Assembly: GCA_020026355.1 (NCBI GenBank)
Contig: JAHHQP010000026.1
Location: 1 to 25,715 of the forward strand
DNA: 25,715 nucleotides
Direction of reading: 5' to 3'
From: Bacteroidales bacterium
GTDB taxonomy: Bacteria > Bacteroidota > Bacteroidia > Bacteroidales > UBA932
Positions 1-7,202 of this stretch are shown piece after piece (within the stretch, counting starts at the first letter, position 1; the number at the start of each line of letters is the position of its first letter). The notes beneath the pieces are model-generated. The model was not told where the DNA came from. It saw nothing but the letters and a program-made list of their open reading frames with translations, and made no database searches. The translations under genes were made by a program, and so were the position numbers.

Positions 1-2
1 AC

Positions 3-443
3 AGAGAAGGAGGTCGAGAAACCTATTTGGATTTGTTGCCTTCGGAATATTCTACAACTCAACATGAGTATAAGACTGACATGTTGACCTATACTCATTC
101 TATGACGGTTGGAACTGTTTATGAGAAGGTTTCTCATCTGTCGGATTTCATAGATGAGTATGTGAAACAGATATCTGTGCTGGCTCCGGAAATTATTAAT
201 AAGAAGAATCCTGTTGAAATTAAGGAGTTTGTTGTAAAAAAAATCTCATCGGCTCGCAAAGATTATTTTATAAAGTATAAGGATGCTATTGTAAATAAAT
301 TGACTGCAATTAATGTGAATTCGTTGTTTGATTTGTTTGATGCATTGAGAAGTGTCGACGAATTGTTCGGGGATGATATTCAATCGCGAATGTTCTGGCA
401 GTCAAAAATGTATGAAATCATTGTTAATGGTGGTCGTAAATAA
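3..443 (+). CDS. Unknown protein, 3' part only (5' end outside window)
   Basis: The reading frame is open from the first complete codon at base 3 to a TAA at 441-443, giving about 146 residues. The first possible start inside the window is a TTG at 27 with no promoter or ribosome site before it, so this is more likely the C-terminal part of a longer gene entering from the left. The product is mostly charged and helical-looking, with no signal peptide or membrane segment. I do not recognise the family and assign no function. Base composition is clearly AT-rich compared with the genes after 2 kb, which fits an acquired region. A good intrinsic terminator lies about 120 bases downstream. Confidence 0.6.
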   Translation, partial: REGGRETYLDLLPSEYSTTQHEYKTDMLTYTHSMTVGTVYEKVSHLSDFIDEYVKQISVLAPEIINKKNPVEIKEFVVKKISSARKDYFIKYKDAIVNKLTAINVNSLFDLFDALRSVDELFGDDIQSRMFWQSKMYEIIVNGGRK

Positions 444-560
444 ACGGCCGGATTTATCCAGCTGTTTATTTAAAGACGGATATGTGGAATCCTTCAAATT
501 TTGTTCGGAGATGTTTCGCATTTGAAAAATTTTAGCTTTTGGGTCCCGTGCATGGGGCAG

Positions 561-606
561 ACGGTTGTTTCCTGACAATTTTCAGGTGACAGCCGTTATT
601 TTTCTA
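561..606 (+). terminator. Intrinsic terminator after the partial first gene
   Basis: Arm 561-575 pairs with arm 582-596 over 15 positions, with two G-U wobbles and one mismatch, around a 6-base loop. It is followed at once by the T-rich run TTATTTTTCT. It points rightward and ends transcription of the truncated gene that stops at 443. Confidence 0.75.
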
Positions 607-709
607 GACTTATAGTGATTGTTTGCTGTGATGAATTTTAATTGTTCAATGTGGCTATAGATTACGTAAATACAGGTGTTGTCAGGATGTTGGTTGATTT
701 TCAGTTTTA

Positions 710-1446
710 TTATATCTTTCTTTTTTTTAGTTTTTTCAAATGCATTGAATCTAAAAAGTAGACTTTGGCTTCTTTCTGATAATGAAATTTTACATATAAT
801 AAATGTTCGTCGTCTAACATATGCTCCACTTCAAATTTGTCTTTCTCATTCGGTACGATTGAAAAGTTTTTGAAAAAGAAACAGTAAAGCAGTTGATTGA
901 TAATCGAATCCCAAAATTGAACGATGTATCCCTTTTTATTGATGGATAGAGCAAGATGTTCGGGAATACTATAATGCTTCAAGATACGGAACAAACCGCC
1001 AGTAAATACCCAATGGTTTTCCTCCTTGTTGAGCAATCTGAACAAGTCAAGTCGTAGAATCTTGTCATTGATCTTTTCACCTGTGTATTCCAGAATATAC
1101 ATGCAATTTTCAGATCGCAGTAAATCAATGAATCTTTCTTTACTGAAATTTTTTAATGATTCATCTCTGTTCTCATAATCAAAGATGGCTTTTATGATAT
1201 CGTCAGCATTGCCTGTTTCAAAATTTTTGGATAGGCTTTTGCAACATCAAGATATACTTTATCTGAGATTAACTTTCTAAAAAGGTTGGATTGAACTAAC
1301 ACAAATATTCTTCCTTTGATTTGTGCAAATTGAAAATTTCCTGGAGCAAAGCCTGTTTGCCAGACGTTTTTATTGTCAGTAACTGCCAATGTTTTTGAAA
1401 TTTGTTCAATCTTTTTATTAATTGTCATATAAATATCTTCTTGCAT
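710..1446 (-). pseudogene. Unknown gene interrupted by a single-base frameshift
   Basis: Two minus-strand frames abut and overlap. The upstream one starts at ATG 1446, reads about 76 sensible residues, then ends at 1192 with a short tail. The downstream one is open from about 1250 to a TAA at 710. The switch falls at an A5T4 run (plus-strand 1220-1228); adding one base there fuses both frames into one continuous protein. The span of 737 bases plus one equals exactly 246 codons (245 residues and stop). The joined protein is charged, has no signal peptide, and belongs to no family I recognise. It may be a real inactivating mutation, slippery-site expression or a sequencing error. The region is AT-rich like its neighbours. 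Confidence 0.55.
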
Positions 1447-1515
1447 ACTTAAATTTTTAAGAAATCAATGTCCTTTTAATACTGGACTAGTAATTTGATG
1501 TCGTGTAAATAAAGA

Positions 1516-1800
1516 TTAGTCCTTCTCTGGAAACGCATATTCCACTATCTTGAAATCTCCTTCAAGATTTTGTATTTCCATATCGGAAACGACAAGCGAT
1601 CTTGCTGCGTCAATCACATAGTCTTCTGATATTACTCCTTTTAAGAAATCAGCTTTTCTGCAAGGAGGTTCTCCAGATGCGTAATATCTGGTAGTGTCGT
1701 CTTCTACGAGATATGTTACATTAAATAAGAGCGGGTTTTCAATATTTAGTTGTACAGTGGACTTTACCCTGCCTGTTTCAGGGGGTATTCGTATTGTTTT
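1516..1800 (-). pseudogene. Start-less ORF remnant, unknown
   Basis: A minus-strand frame is open for 94 codons from just after a TAA (1801-1803) to a TAA at 1516-1518. The translation looks protein-like, with balanced composition and alternating hydrophobic and acidic residues, and ends in EYAFPEKD. There is no ATG near the 5' end; the first in-frame Met falls only about 20 residues before the stop. A six-base A run sits exactly where the frame closes, so it could be the 3' piece of a frameshifted gene, but the other upstream frame is not convincingly coding. The family is not recognised. Apart from this ORF, the stretch 1447-2072 holds only the terminator of the next gene. Confidence 0.35.
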
Positions 1801-1998
1801 TTAGATGGGGTTCGGCCTGAATTAGACCGTTGAGTTCTCAAACAAACAAGGTTCAGGATTATAATTGTTAATTCCAATAGGGTAAATGATATCCTAATGT
1901 TTGGTATACAAATTTGCTTATTGAAGACGAGGTGTCCATGAATAGTATGATGGCCTGGCAGAAGATGTAAGTGTGTTGTCAGGCCAATAAAACATCAA

Positions 1999-2030
1999 AC
2001 GGTCATCACTCCACTCGGAATGATGACCGT
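1999..2030 (-). terminator. Intrinsic terminator of the epimerase-like gene
   Basis: A perfect 10-bp inverted repeat (ACGGTCATCA at 1999-2008 and its complement at 2021-2030) has a 12-base loop. Read on the minus strand it is followed by TTGATGTTTTATT. It lies about 43 bases past the stop of the minus-strand gene ending at 2073. Confidence 0.7.
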
Positions 2031-2072
2031 CTCGTATCTATTATTTCATTGATTCTAAGGGCGTTATCCCCT

Positions 2073-2978
2073 CTACATCACCTCAATGCTGTACTCGCAA
2101 CGGAAACTGTTTTCCGGGGCGAGGCGGTTGATGTGGTCCCGGTCCTTGAATTCGCCGGTATAGCCCATCCGGTCGCAGCGGCCGTACCAAGGCTCGATGC
2201 AGACGAAGGGCGCATTATTCTTGCACGGTGACCAGAGCCCGACGAGCGGTGCGTCGAAATGCAGACGCAGCCATGGCTGTCCTTCCGGGCTGTGAAGCGT
2301 GACGGTATCGACCTGACTGCCTTCGATGATGAAAGCGTCGTTGTCGAAACTGTGCTGGTCCAGGCGTTGCGCGAGTCCGCCAAGTCCCGGCAGGTCTGTC
2401 TTTTCCAATGGCAATGGGTAATGTTTCTCGATGTCTGCGCAGCCTTTCTCGCCGATGAGGATGTAGTCAATGTCTTCGATCTGCTTGCCGTTCTTGCTGA
2501 GGGTGAACCAGCCTTTCAGCTCGCTCTCCGGCCGAAAACCGGGATAATAGAAGGCCGGGTGCGCGCCGATCTGGAAAAACATCTCTCGTGCGCTGGTGTT
2601 CGTCACTTCCCAGATGACGATTACTTTCTGCCCCTCCAGTTTATAAGTGATGTCGAGCTGGAATTCCCACGGGAATTTGTCATGCGTTTCTCCGTCGGAG
2701 GTCAGGCGGTAGGTGATGCTGTTCTCTTCCTGGGAGACCAGGAGGAAGTCCATGTCTCTTGCAAAGCCGTGCTGTCCCATCTGATAGGTCCGTCCCTCGA
2801 CGTGCATCTTCTTGTTCCAGAGGCTGCCTACGATCGGGAAAAGGACAGGGGAGTGCCGGCCCCAGAAGGTCGGGTCGCCTTGCCAGAGGTATTCAACGCC
2901 GTTCTTGCGGATGCTGTGCAGTTCCGCTCCATGCTCATCTACTTTAAGGTCAATGATTCCGTTGGTCAGTTGTCTCAT
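2073..2978 (-). CDS. Aldose 1-epimerase family protein (LacX-like)
   Basis: The 301-residue product has the beta-sandwich mutarotase pattern: SPVLFPIVG at about 43-51, GQHGFARD around His70, and GAHPAF around His140. These are the conserved histidine positions of the galactose mutarotase superfamily. The length is typical of the short LacX-like branch, and no signal peptide is seen, so it should be cytosolic. Family members interconvert alpha and beta anomers of aldoses or sugar phosphates; the substrate cannot be read from the sequence. The gene stands alone on the minus strand, with its own promoter at 3020-3050 and a terminator at 1999-2030. The ATG at 2978 is taken as the start because the family N-terminus begins there. 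Confidence 0.88.
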   Translation of the reverse strand: MRQLTNGIIDLKVDEHGAELHSIRKNGVEYLWQGDPTFWGRHSPVLFPIVGSLWNKKMHVEGRTYQMGQHGFARDMDFLLVSQEENSITYRLTSDGETHDKFPWEFQLDITYKLEGQKVIVIWEVTNTSAREMFFQIGAHPAFYYPGFRPESELKGWFTLSKNGKQIEDIDYILIGEKGCADIEKHYPLPLEKTDLPGLGGLAQRLDQHSFDNDAFIIEGSQVDTVTLHSPEGQPWLRLHFDAPLVGLWSPCKNNAPFVCIEPWYGRCDRMGYTGEFKDRDHINRLAPENSFRCEYSIEVM

Positions 2979-3019
2979 GTGGTCAGTTATTTATTGTGTT
3001 ATTCATGCTTTCTCAAACC

Positions 3020-3050
3020 CTAAATTTACGTAATTTTTCTGGATTTTCAA
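3020..3050 (-). promoter_or_regulatory. Bacteroidota-type promoter for the epimerase-like gene
   Basis: On the minus strand, TTG (3050-3048) is followed after 19 bases by TAAATTTAG (3028-3020). This is close to the Bacteroidota TTTG-N19-21-TAnnTTTG pattern and leaves a leader of about 35 bases before ATG 2978. Confidence 0.5.
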
Positions 3051-3087
3051 GAATCCTACTTTAGAGATGAGCGCGTATGGGACGAGT

Positions 3088-3945
3088 CTATAGGTTGATC
3101 GAGTCGAGCAGTCTGGCCAAATGCTCCTGATGGGTCTCGAACATTGAATCATCGTTGGTCAGGTCATCCTCGTTGAGTTCACAGGTGACCGGGGCGTTGC
3201 CGATGGATAGGAAGCGTCGTTGTCCTTTGAGTTTGCAGGTGATCCGGTTTCCTGATCTGGCAGAGATTTCAACCAGTTTTTTCAGTTCCTGGTCGTCTGG
3301 AGAAATGTTCAGGATGGCATTGGCCTGAGTTCTGAATTCAACGGTGGTGTTCGTGCTGTTCAGAATTCTGCTTTGCTGCTGGATGAAATCTTCGGCGTTT
3401 TCTTCAGCGCTTGAGTGATCGGCGTAAAGCAGGTTGAAGCGAAGCATGTTGATCTCAGGGTATTCCTTGGTGAAGTCCCAGAATTCTGTAGGGCGGAATT
3501 CTTTGTTGATGTCAAGGGTAAGTCCATAAACGCTGAGGTAGTGATTGAGCGTTGAGCGTATGATGTTGCGGACGACGTTGGTATCGGAAAATGCTGTAGC
3601 ATCACTTTCAATGAGAATGTGATGCTCTCCTATGCGATTGTCTATGATCACGTTGCAGCTCGGCGAGTTATCAGCCATGATCACGTTGAAGTTGTTCTCG
3701 AGTTTGACATGTCTTTTGTTGGCCAGTTTCAGGCAGAATATTCCATTGCCCGTCTGCGACAGTCTCTTGAAATGATAGGATTCATTTCTATTCTTCCGGA
3801 AGGTGAAGTTCTGGTCGTTCAGGATCTCGGAAAGATAGTCCTGTTTCTTTTCCATTCTTGTTGTTTCATCAGGAAGCTGTTCATAAAGTTTCTCTGATAT
3901 CTGTTTCGGTTCGAAATTGAAACTGTAAACTATGTAAGTTGACAT
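3088..3945 (-). CDS. Unknown 285-aa protein, divergent from the toxin-antitoxin operon
   Basis: This is a complete ORF from ATG 3945 to TAG 3088. The product is soluble, charged and without signal peptide or membrane helices. It starts MSTYIVYSFNFEP and has a central block with EHHILIES followed by YGLTLDINKEF and a Trp-containing segment near residue 150. I cannot place it in a family. Its GC content looks intermediate between the AT-rich left end and the core genes. It is transcribed away from the toxin-antitoxin pair across a 153-base spacer holding a 10-bp inverted repeat, so the two may share regulation. A role in defence or mobile-element biology is only a guess from position. Confidence 0.7.
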   Translation of the reverse strand: MSTYIVYSFNFEPKQISEKLYEQLPDETTRMEKKQDYLSEILNDQNFTFRKNRNESYHFKRLSQTGNGIFCLKLANKRHVKLENNFNVIMADNSPSCNVIIDNRIGEHHILIESDATAFSDTNVVRNIIRSTLNHYLSVYGLTLDINKEFRPTEFWDFTKEYPEINMLRFNLLYADHSSAEENAEDFIQQQSRILNSTNTTVEFRTQANAILNISPDDQELKKLVEISARSGNRITCKLKGQRRFLSIGNAPVTCELNEDDLTNDDSMFETHQEHLARLLDSINL

Positions 3946-4001
3946 AATTCTTTGATTTTAAATTTTTTGTAAAATTAAGTAATATTTATTTCCAATGCAA
4001 T

Positions 4002-4038
4002 GGAAAAGTTGGAAATGTTTTCTGCCGTCAACTTTTCC
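4002..4038. promoter_or_regulatory. Candidate operator: 10-bp inverted repeat in the divergent spacer
   Basis: GGAAAAGTTG at 4002-4011 and its perfect complement CAACTTTTCC at 4029-4038 are separated by 17 bases, between the divergent starts at 3945 and 4099. It has no T-run of terminator type and lies just upstream of the toxin promoter. That is the expected place for autoregulation by the HTH-containing antitoxin. Confidence 0.5.
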
Positions 4039-4071
4039 GTTTGTTTTCTGCGTTTTGTAAGAATAATTCTT

Positions 4072-4079
4072 TAACTTTG
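4072..4079 (+). promoter_or_regulatory. -7 box of the toxin-antitoxin operon
   Basis: TAACTTTG matches the Bacteroidota -7 consensus TAnnTTTG exactly. It lies 19 bases before the toxin ATG, implying a very short leader. No clear TTTG -33 element is seen at standard spacing. Confidence 0.55.
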
Positions 4080-4098
4080 CGGAAAATTTGAGAAGACT

Positions 4099-4461
4099 AT
4101 GAGCGGAATCGTGAAATCGAGAGAGGAGGTAGAGGCATTTCTGCAGCAGTTCATGCCTAAATTTGAGGTCTGGGGTGTCATTTTCCTGAATCGGGAAAAG
4201 AACCAGGAGGCGCTGGCGATGCTTGGTCTGAATGACAGGATCCGTAGAGAGATCATCAGGACGGTCGAGGCTTGTGATTATGTGGAAACGGTCCAGGATG
4301 CTTTGTGGGCTGGTGATCTGTGGGTCTTTGGTAAGAACTTTGATGGAAAGGAACTTTATATAAAGATAGCCATGGGGCATCCTGCCAATAGGACGATATG
4401 CATTTCGTTTCATGAGGCGGCGCATCCGATGAACTATGCTTTTAAGGTAAAGGAACAATGA
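4099..4461 (+). CDS. Predicted MqsR-like toxin of a type II toxin-antitoxin pair
   Basis: The product is 120 residues, basic to neutral and without a signal peptide. The C-terminal half carries WVFGKNFDGKELYIKI followed by ICISFHEAAHPMNYAFK (about residues 75-116). From memory, this resembles small Bacteroidota toxins of the MqsR-like (RelE/BrnT-fold) group annotated beside DUF4065 antitoxins. MqsR itself is a ribosome-independent mRNA interferase; whether this protein cleaves RNA is inferred. The first gene of a two-gene operon, it overlaps the antitoxin by ATGA (4458-4461), implying translational coupling. A -7 box at 4072-4079 and a palindrome at 4002-4038 suggest autoregulation. The toxin-first order matches mqsRA. 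Confidence 0.7.
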   Translation: MSGIVKSREEVEAFLQQFMPKFEVWGVIFLNREKNQEALAMLGLNDRIRREIIRTVEACDYVETVQDALWAGDLWVFGKNFDGKELYIKIAMGHPANRTICISFHEAAHPMNYAFKVKEQ

Positions 4462-5471
4462 ACATGAAGAAGACATTGACGAAAATGGCAAGTCCTTTCA
4501 CGGGAGGACGGGTGTATGAGGTGGAGGATGTGGAGCGGAAGGAATTCCGGAAGGAAAGTTTCGAGGTCCATGTGAGGTATTATCTCTGTGAAGATACCGG
4601 GGAGCAGTTTACGGACGGCGACCAGGATGAACTTTTCACGAATGAACTGTACAGCCAATGGAGAGTCCGTCATGGTGTGCCTTTCCCGGATGAGATTCGC
4701 AAGATCCGGGAGAGATATGGCTTGAATTTTACCCAGATGTCCAAGATTCTGGGCTTCGGTGTGAATCAATGGCGGCAGTATGAGGCCGGTATGGTCCCTT
4801 CGGAATCCCAGGGGAAGATGATCCGTGCCGTTTCTGACAAGAGGGTCATGAGGACGATGCTGGAGGAAAGCCGTTCCCAGTTCACCGAGCAGGAATATGA
4901 GAATATCCGTTCCCGTGTCGAGAACAGTACTTCTTCTGCGGTGGATCGCTTTCTCGCCATGTTGCTGTATGGTAAGGATGACCGTCTGTCAGTGGAGAAT
5001 GGATTCGGGGAGCAGAATCCGGACAAGCTGGCTCAGATGGTGAAATACATCGTCAGCCGGTGCCGGGATATCTGTCCGACGAAATTGAACAAGCTGATGT
5101 TCTACAGCGATTTCATGAATTATCGTAGATATGGTCGTTCTATCAGTGGCCTGAAATACCGTGCGATCCAGTTCGGACCGGTTCCGGAACATTATGCGAC
5201 GATCTATGATCAGGTGGATGGCTTGACGAAATGTCAGGAAATTCTCCTGGCTGGCGGTGAGAAGACGGTGCTTGGCGTATCGGAAGAGGTGCGGGTGGAC
5301 CTTCTGTCCGAGCAGGAACTTTCCACCATCGAGGAGATCCTCGCGAAGTTCGGGAAAATGCTCTCACGTGATATCGTGGAGCTGAGTCATCAGGAGCCGG
5401 GTTGGAAAGATAATGTGGAGCATCATTCGATCATTCCTTATTCTTACGCCTTCGATCTTACCCTCGATTGA
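4458..5471 (+). CDS. HTH plus Panacea (SocA/DUF4065) antitoxin
   Basis: The product has 337 residues. Residues 1-70 resemble an MqsA/YgiT-type N-terminus, but the usual CxxC zinc ligands are absent (SPFTGG occupies the first site). Residues about 78-123 form an Xre/MqsA-like HTH (IRKIRERYGLNFTQMSKILG, then WRQYEAG). Residues about 190-330 are a Panacea/SocA domain, marked by KLNKLMFYSDF, YGRSISGLKYRA and FGPVPEHY. Panacea domains neutralise many unrelated toxin types. The ATG at 4458 overlaps the toxin stop; an ATG at 4464 is an alternative. It likely binds and inhibits the upstream toxin and represses the operon through the 4002-4038 repeat. Confidence 0.85.
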   Translation: MNMKKTLTKMASPFTGGRVYEVEDVERKEFRKESFEVHVRYYLCEDTGEQFTDGDQDELFTNELYSQWRVRHGVPFPDEIRKIRERYGLNFTQMSKILGFGVNQWRQYEAGMVPSESQGKMIRAVSDKRVMRTMLEESRSQFTEQEYENIRSRVENSTSSAVDRFLAMLLYGKDDRLSVENGFGEQNPDKLAQMVKYIVSRCRDICPTKLNKLMFYSDFMNYRRYGRSISGLKYRAIQFGPVPEHYATIYDQVDGLTKCQEILLAGGEKTVLGVSEEVRVDLLSEQELSTIEEILAKFGKMLSRDIVELSHQEPGWKDNVEHHSIIPYSYAFDLTLD

Positions 5472-5525
5472 TCGGATAATTCCTCAATTTCTCCCGAATC
5501 GTGAACTTTTCCGGAGGAAAGATGA

Positions 5526-5533
5526 TAACTTTG
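5526..5533 (+). promoter_or_regulatory. -7 box of the wzi-like gene
   Basis: TAACTTTG fits the Bacteroidota -7 consensus, 18 bases before ATG 5552. This supports that start over the upstream in-frame ATG at 5501, which would lie before the promoter. Confidence 0.5.
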
Positions 5534-5551
5534 TGGCCTCATCGCTTGATC

Positions 5552-7108
5552 ATGAAGAAATTGCTACTAGTCATGACCAGCCTTCTGTTCTGGTTGTCCG
5601 TCCCTGCTCAGGTCAATGGGGTCGTGCTTCCGGCAGATTCTGCGGCTATCGGACGCCCTCGCGCGAATCCTCCGGCTGCCGTCCCTCCCGGATGGCGGGT
5701 GGAGTGGGAAACTGTTGCTCACCTCCAGGTGGGATCGGGGCCTTATCTGCCGTTCTGGGCAAGGACCGGCCATGATGGGATTCTTCCGGTGACCAATGGC
5801 GGGGCCTTGACCATGGGCACGGCGCTGGAGTATCACAGCCGCCGCGGCTGGTACTTCGGGCTGGGGGCGACTGGCGTCGGGAATGTCGGCTGGCAGAACG
5901 CCTATCGCCGCCAGGCGGTATCTGCGCTGGTGGACCGTCTCTATCTGTCGGCTGGCTGGCGGATGCTGGGTGTGGATGTCGGCATGCTGCCGCATGAACG
6001 GGAGTTCGGCGATCTGAGCCTTTCCGGAGGCAATTTCATGTGGAGCGGGAATGCCCGCAATCTGCCGGGCGTGAACCTCAAGATGGACTGGCTCTATTTC
6101 GAGAAAGGGCATTGGTTCGGCGTGAAGGCGAATTTCGCGCATTACCAGTTCATTGACCGGCGATCCACGCAAGGAGCGATGCTCCACGATAAATCATTGG
6201 CCTTCAAGATCGCCCTCGGGCGTCAGGTGGATTTCATCTTCGGGCTCGAGCATATGGCTCAATGGGGAGGAACGAGGCCGGACGGCAGCCGGCAGCCGGT
6301 GTCTTTTCAGGATTATCTGCGCATCGTGGCGGCGAGAAACGGTGGAATGGAGGCGACGGAGTCTGATCAGGTCAATGTGCTGGGCAATCATCTCGGTCAT
6401 GAGTTCATCCGATTGGTCTGGCATCCGGAGAACTTTACTATGACTTTCCAGTACGACAAGCCTTTCGAGGATGGTTCGGGCACCCGGCTGCAGAATCTGC
6501 CGGACGGGTTGTGGACGGTGATGATCAATCTCAAGAACCGGACCGGGGCGGTGACGGATTTCGTGCTGGAGGCGTTGACGACCATGTGGCAGTCCGGGCC
6601 GCATCATGACATTCCGATTCCTCCGCAGGAGGTCGAGCATCCGGATCCTCATGCTTCTTACCGGAACGGTCGCAAGATCTTGGGAGGATGCGACAATTAC
6701 TTCAACAATTCAGATTACCGTTCCGGGTGGACGAATTACGGTCGTGTGATCGGCATGCCGCTTTTCACGGTGGCGGCTCCGGGACCGGACGGAATTACAC
6801 GCGGAATCGTGAACAACCGGGTCCAGGCTTTCCATTTCGGGATGGGCGGCAATGTGGTCACGGGGGTTCCGTATTCGTTCAAGATGACTTATTCACGGAA
6901 TTACGGGTGTTATCATGAGTCTCCGGATTCCTTCTTCTATTTCGCGCCTTGGCAGTTGTCCATGGGGCTTGAGTTCCGTTTCGAGAAGTCTTTTGTCCGT
7001 ATGCCGGTCACTTTCGCTTTCGGGGTTTACGGTGACGTTGGTTTGCTTTACCGGAACTGTGGCGGCTTGACCTTTCGGGTCATCTACCGGGGGAACCGCA
7101 GGTTCTGA
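5552..7108 (+). CDS. Wzi-family capsule assembly outer-membrane protein
   Basis: The product is 518 residues from ATG 5552, beginning with a clear signal peptide (MKKLLLVMTSLLFWLSVPAQ). The mature part has the aromatic, alternating beta-barrel pattern of Bacteroidota Wzi proteins, including YLPFWARTGHDGILP near the N-terminus, RLYLSAGW, and a last strand ending in FRVIYRGNRRF. In Escherichia coli, Wzi is an outer-membrane barrel lectin that anchors capsule to the surface; that role here is by family. An upstream in-frame ATG at 5501 would put 17 residues before the signal peptide, and a -7 box lies between the two. It sits about 9 kb left of the polysaccharide operon, so any functional link is through the pathway, not co-transcription. 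Confidence 0.82.
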   Translation: MKKLLLVMTSLLFWLSVPAQVNGVVLPADSAAIGRPRANPPAAVPPGWRVEWETVAHLQVGSGPYLPFWARTGHDGILPVTNGGALTMGTALEYHSRRGWYFGLGATGVGNVGWQNAYRRQAVSALVDRLYLSAGWRMLGVDVGMLPHEREFGDLSLSGGNFMWSGNARNLPGVNLKMDWLYFEKGHWFGVKANFAHYQFIDRRSTQGAMLHDKSLAFKIALGRQVDFIFGLEHMAQWGGTRPDGSRQPVSFQDYLRIVAARNGGMEATESDQVNVLGNHLGHEFIRLVWHPENFTMTFQYDKPFEDGSGTRLQNLPDGLWTVMINLKNRTGAVTDFVLEALTTMWQSGPHHDIPIPPQEVEHPDPHASYRNGRKILGGCDNYFNNSDYRSGWTNYGRVIGMPLFTVAAPGPDGITRGIVNNRVQAFHFGMGGNVVTGVPYSFKMTYSRNYGCYHESPDSFFYFAPWQLSMGLEFRFEKSFVRMPVTFAFGVYGDVGLLYRNCGGLTFRVIYRGNRRF

Positions 7109-7140
7109 AGGTCAAGGGGTGGATGGCAGAGAATTTATTG

Positions 7141-7148
7141 TATCTTTG
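7141..7148 (+). promoter_or_regulatory. -7 box of the nhaC-like gene
   Basis: TATCTTTG, followed by CA, is an exact Bacteroidota -7 match 54 bases before ATG 7203. The -33 position shows no clear TTTG. Confidence 0.55.
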
Positions 7149-7158
7149 CAACCTTTTT

Positions 7159-7177
7159 AGACTGCGTGAGGCAGTCT
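7159..7177 (+). other. Stem-loop near the 5' end of the nhaC-like leader
   Basis: AGACTGC (7159-7165) and GCAGTCT (7171-7177) form a perfect 7-bp stem with a 5-base loop. It starts about 10 bases after the -7 box, so it would be at or very near the transcript's 5' end. No T-run follows, so it is not a terminator for the wzi-like gene. It may stabilise the mRNA end. Confidence 0.4.
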
Positions 7178-7202
7178 GGTGTTTAGGTTAGTGTGAAATA
7201 AG

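Noticed and set aside
1951..1986. 7-bp inverted repeat (TGGCCTG and CAGGCCA) with a 22-base loop
   Set aside because: The loop is long, there is no T-run and no gene that it would serve; possibly chance.
2259..3023. 254-aa plus-strand ORF opposite the epimerase-like gene
   Set aside because: The minus strand carries the mutarotase motifs, a promoter and a terminator.
7149..7202. Riboswitch in the nhaC-like leader
   Set aside because: The leader is only about 50 bases with a single 7-bp stem, too short for known ion or metabolite aptamers.
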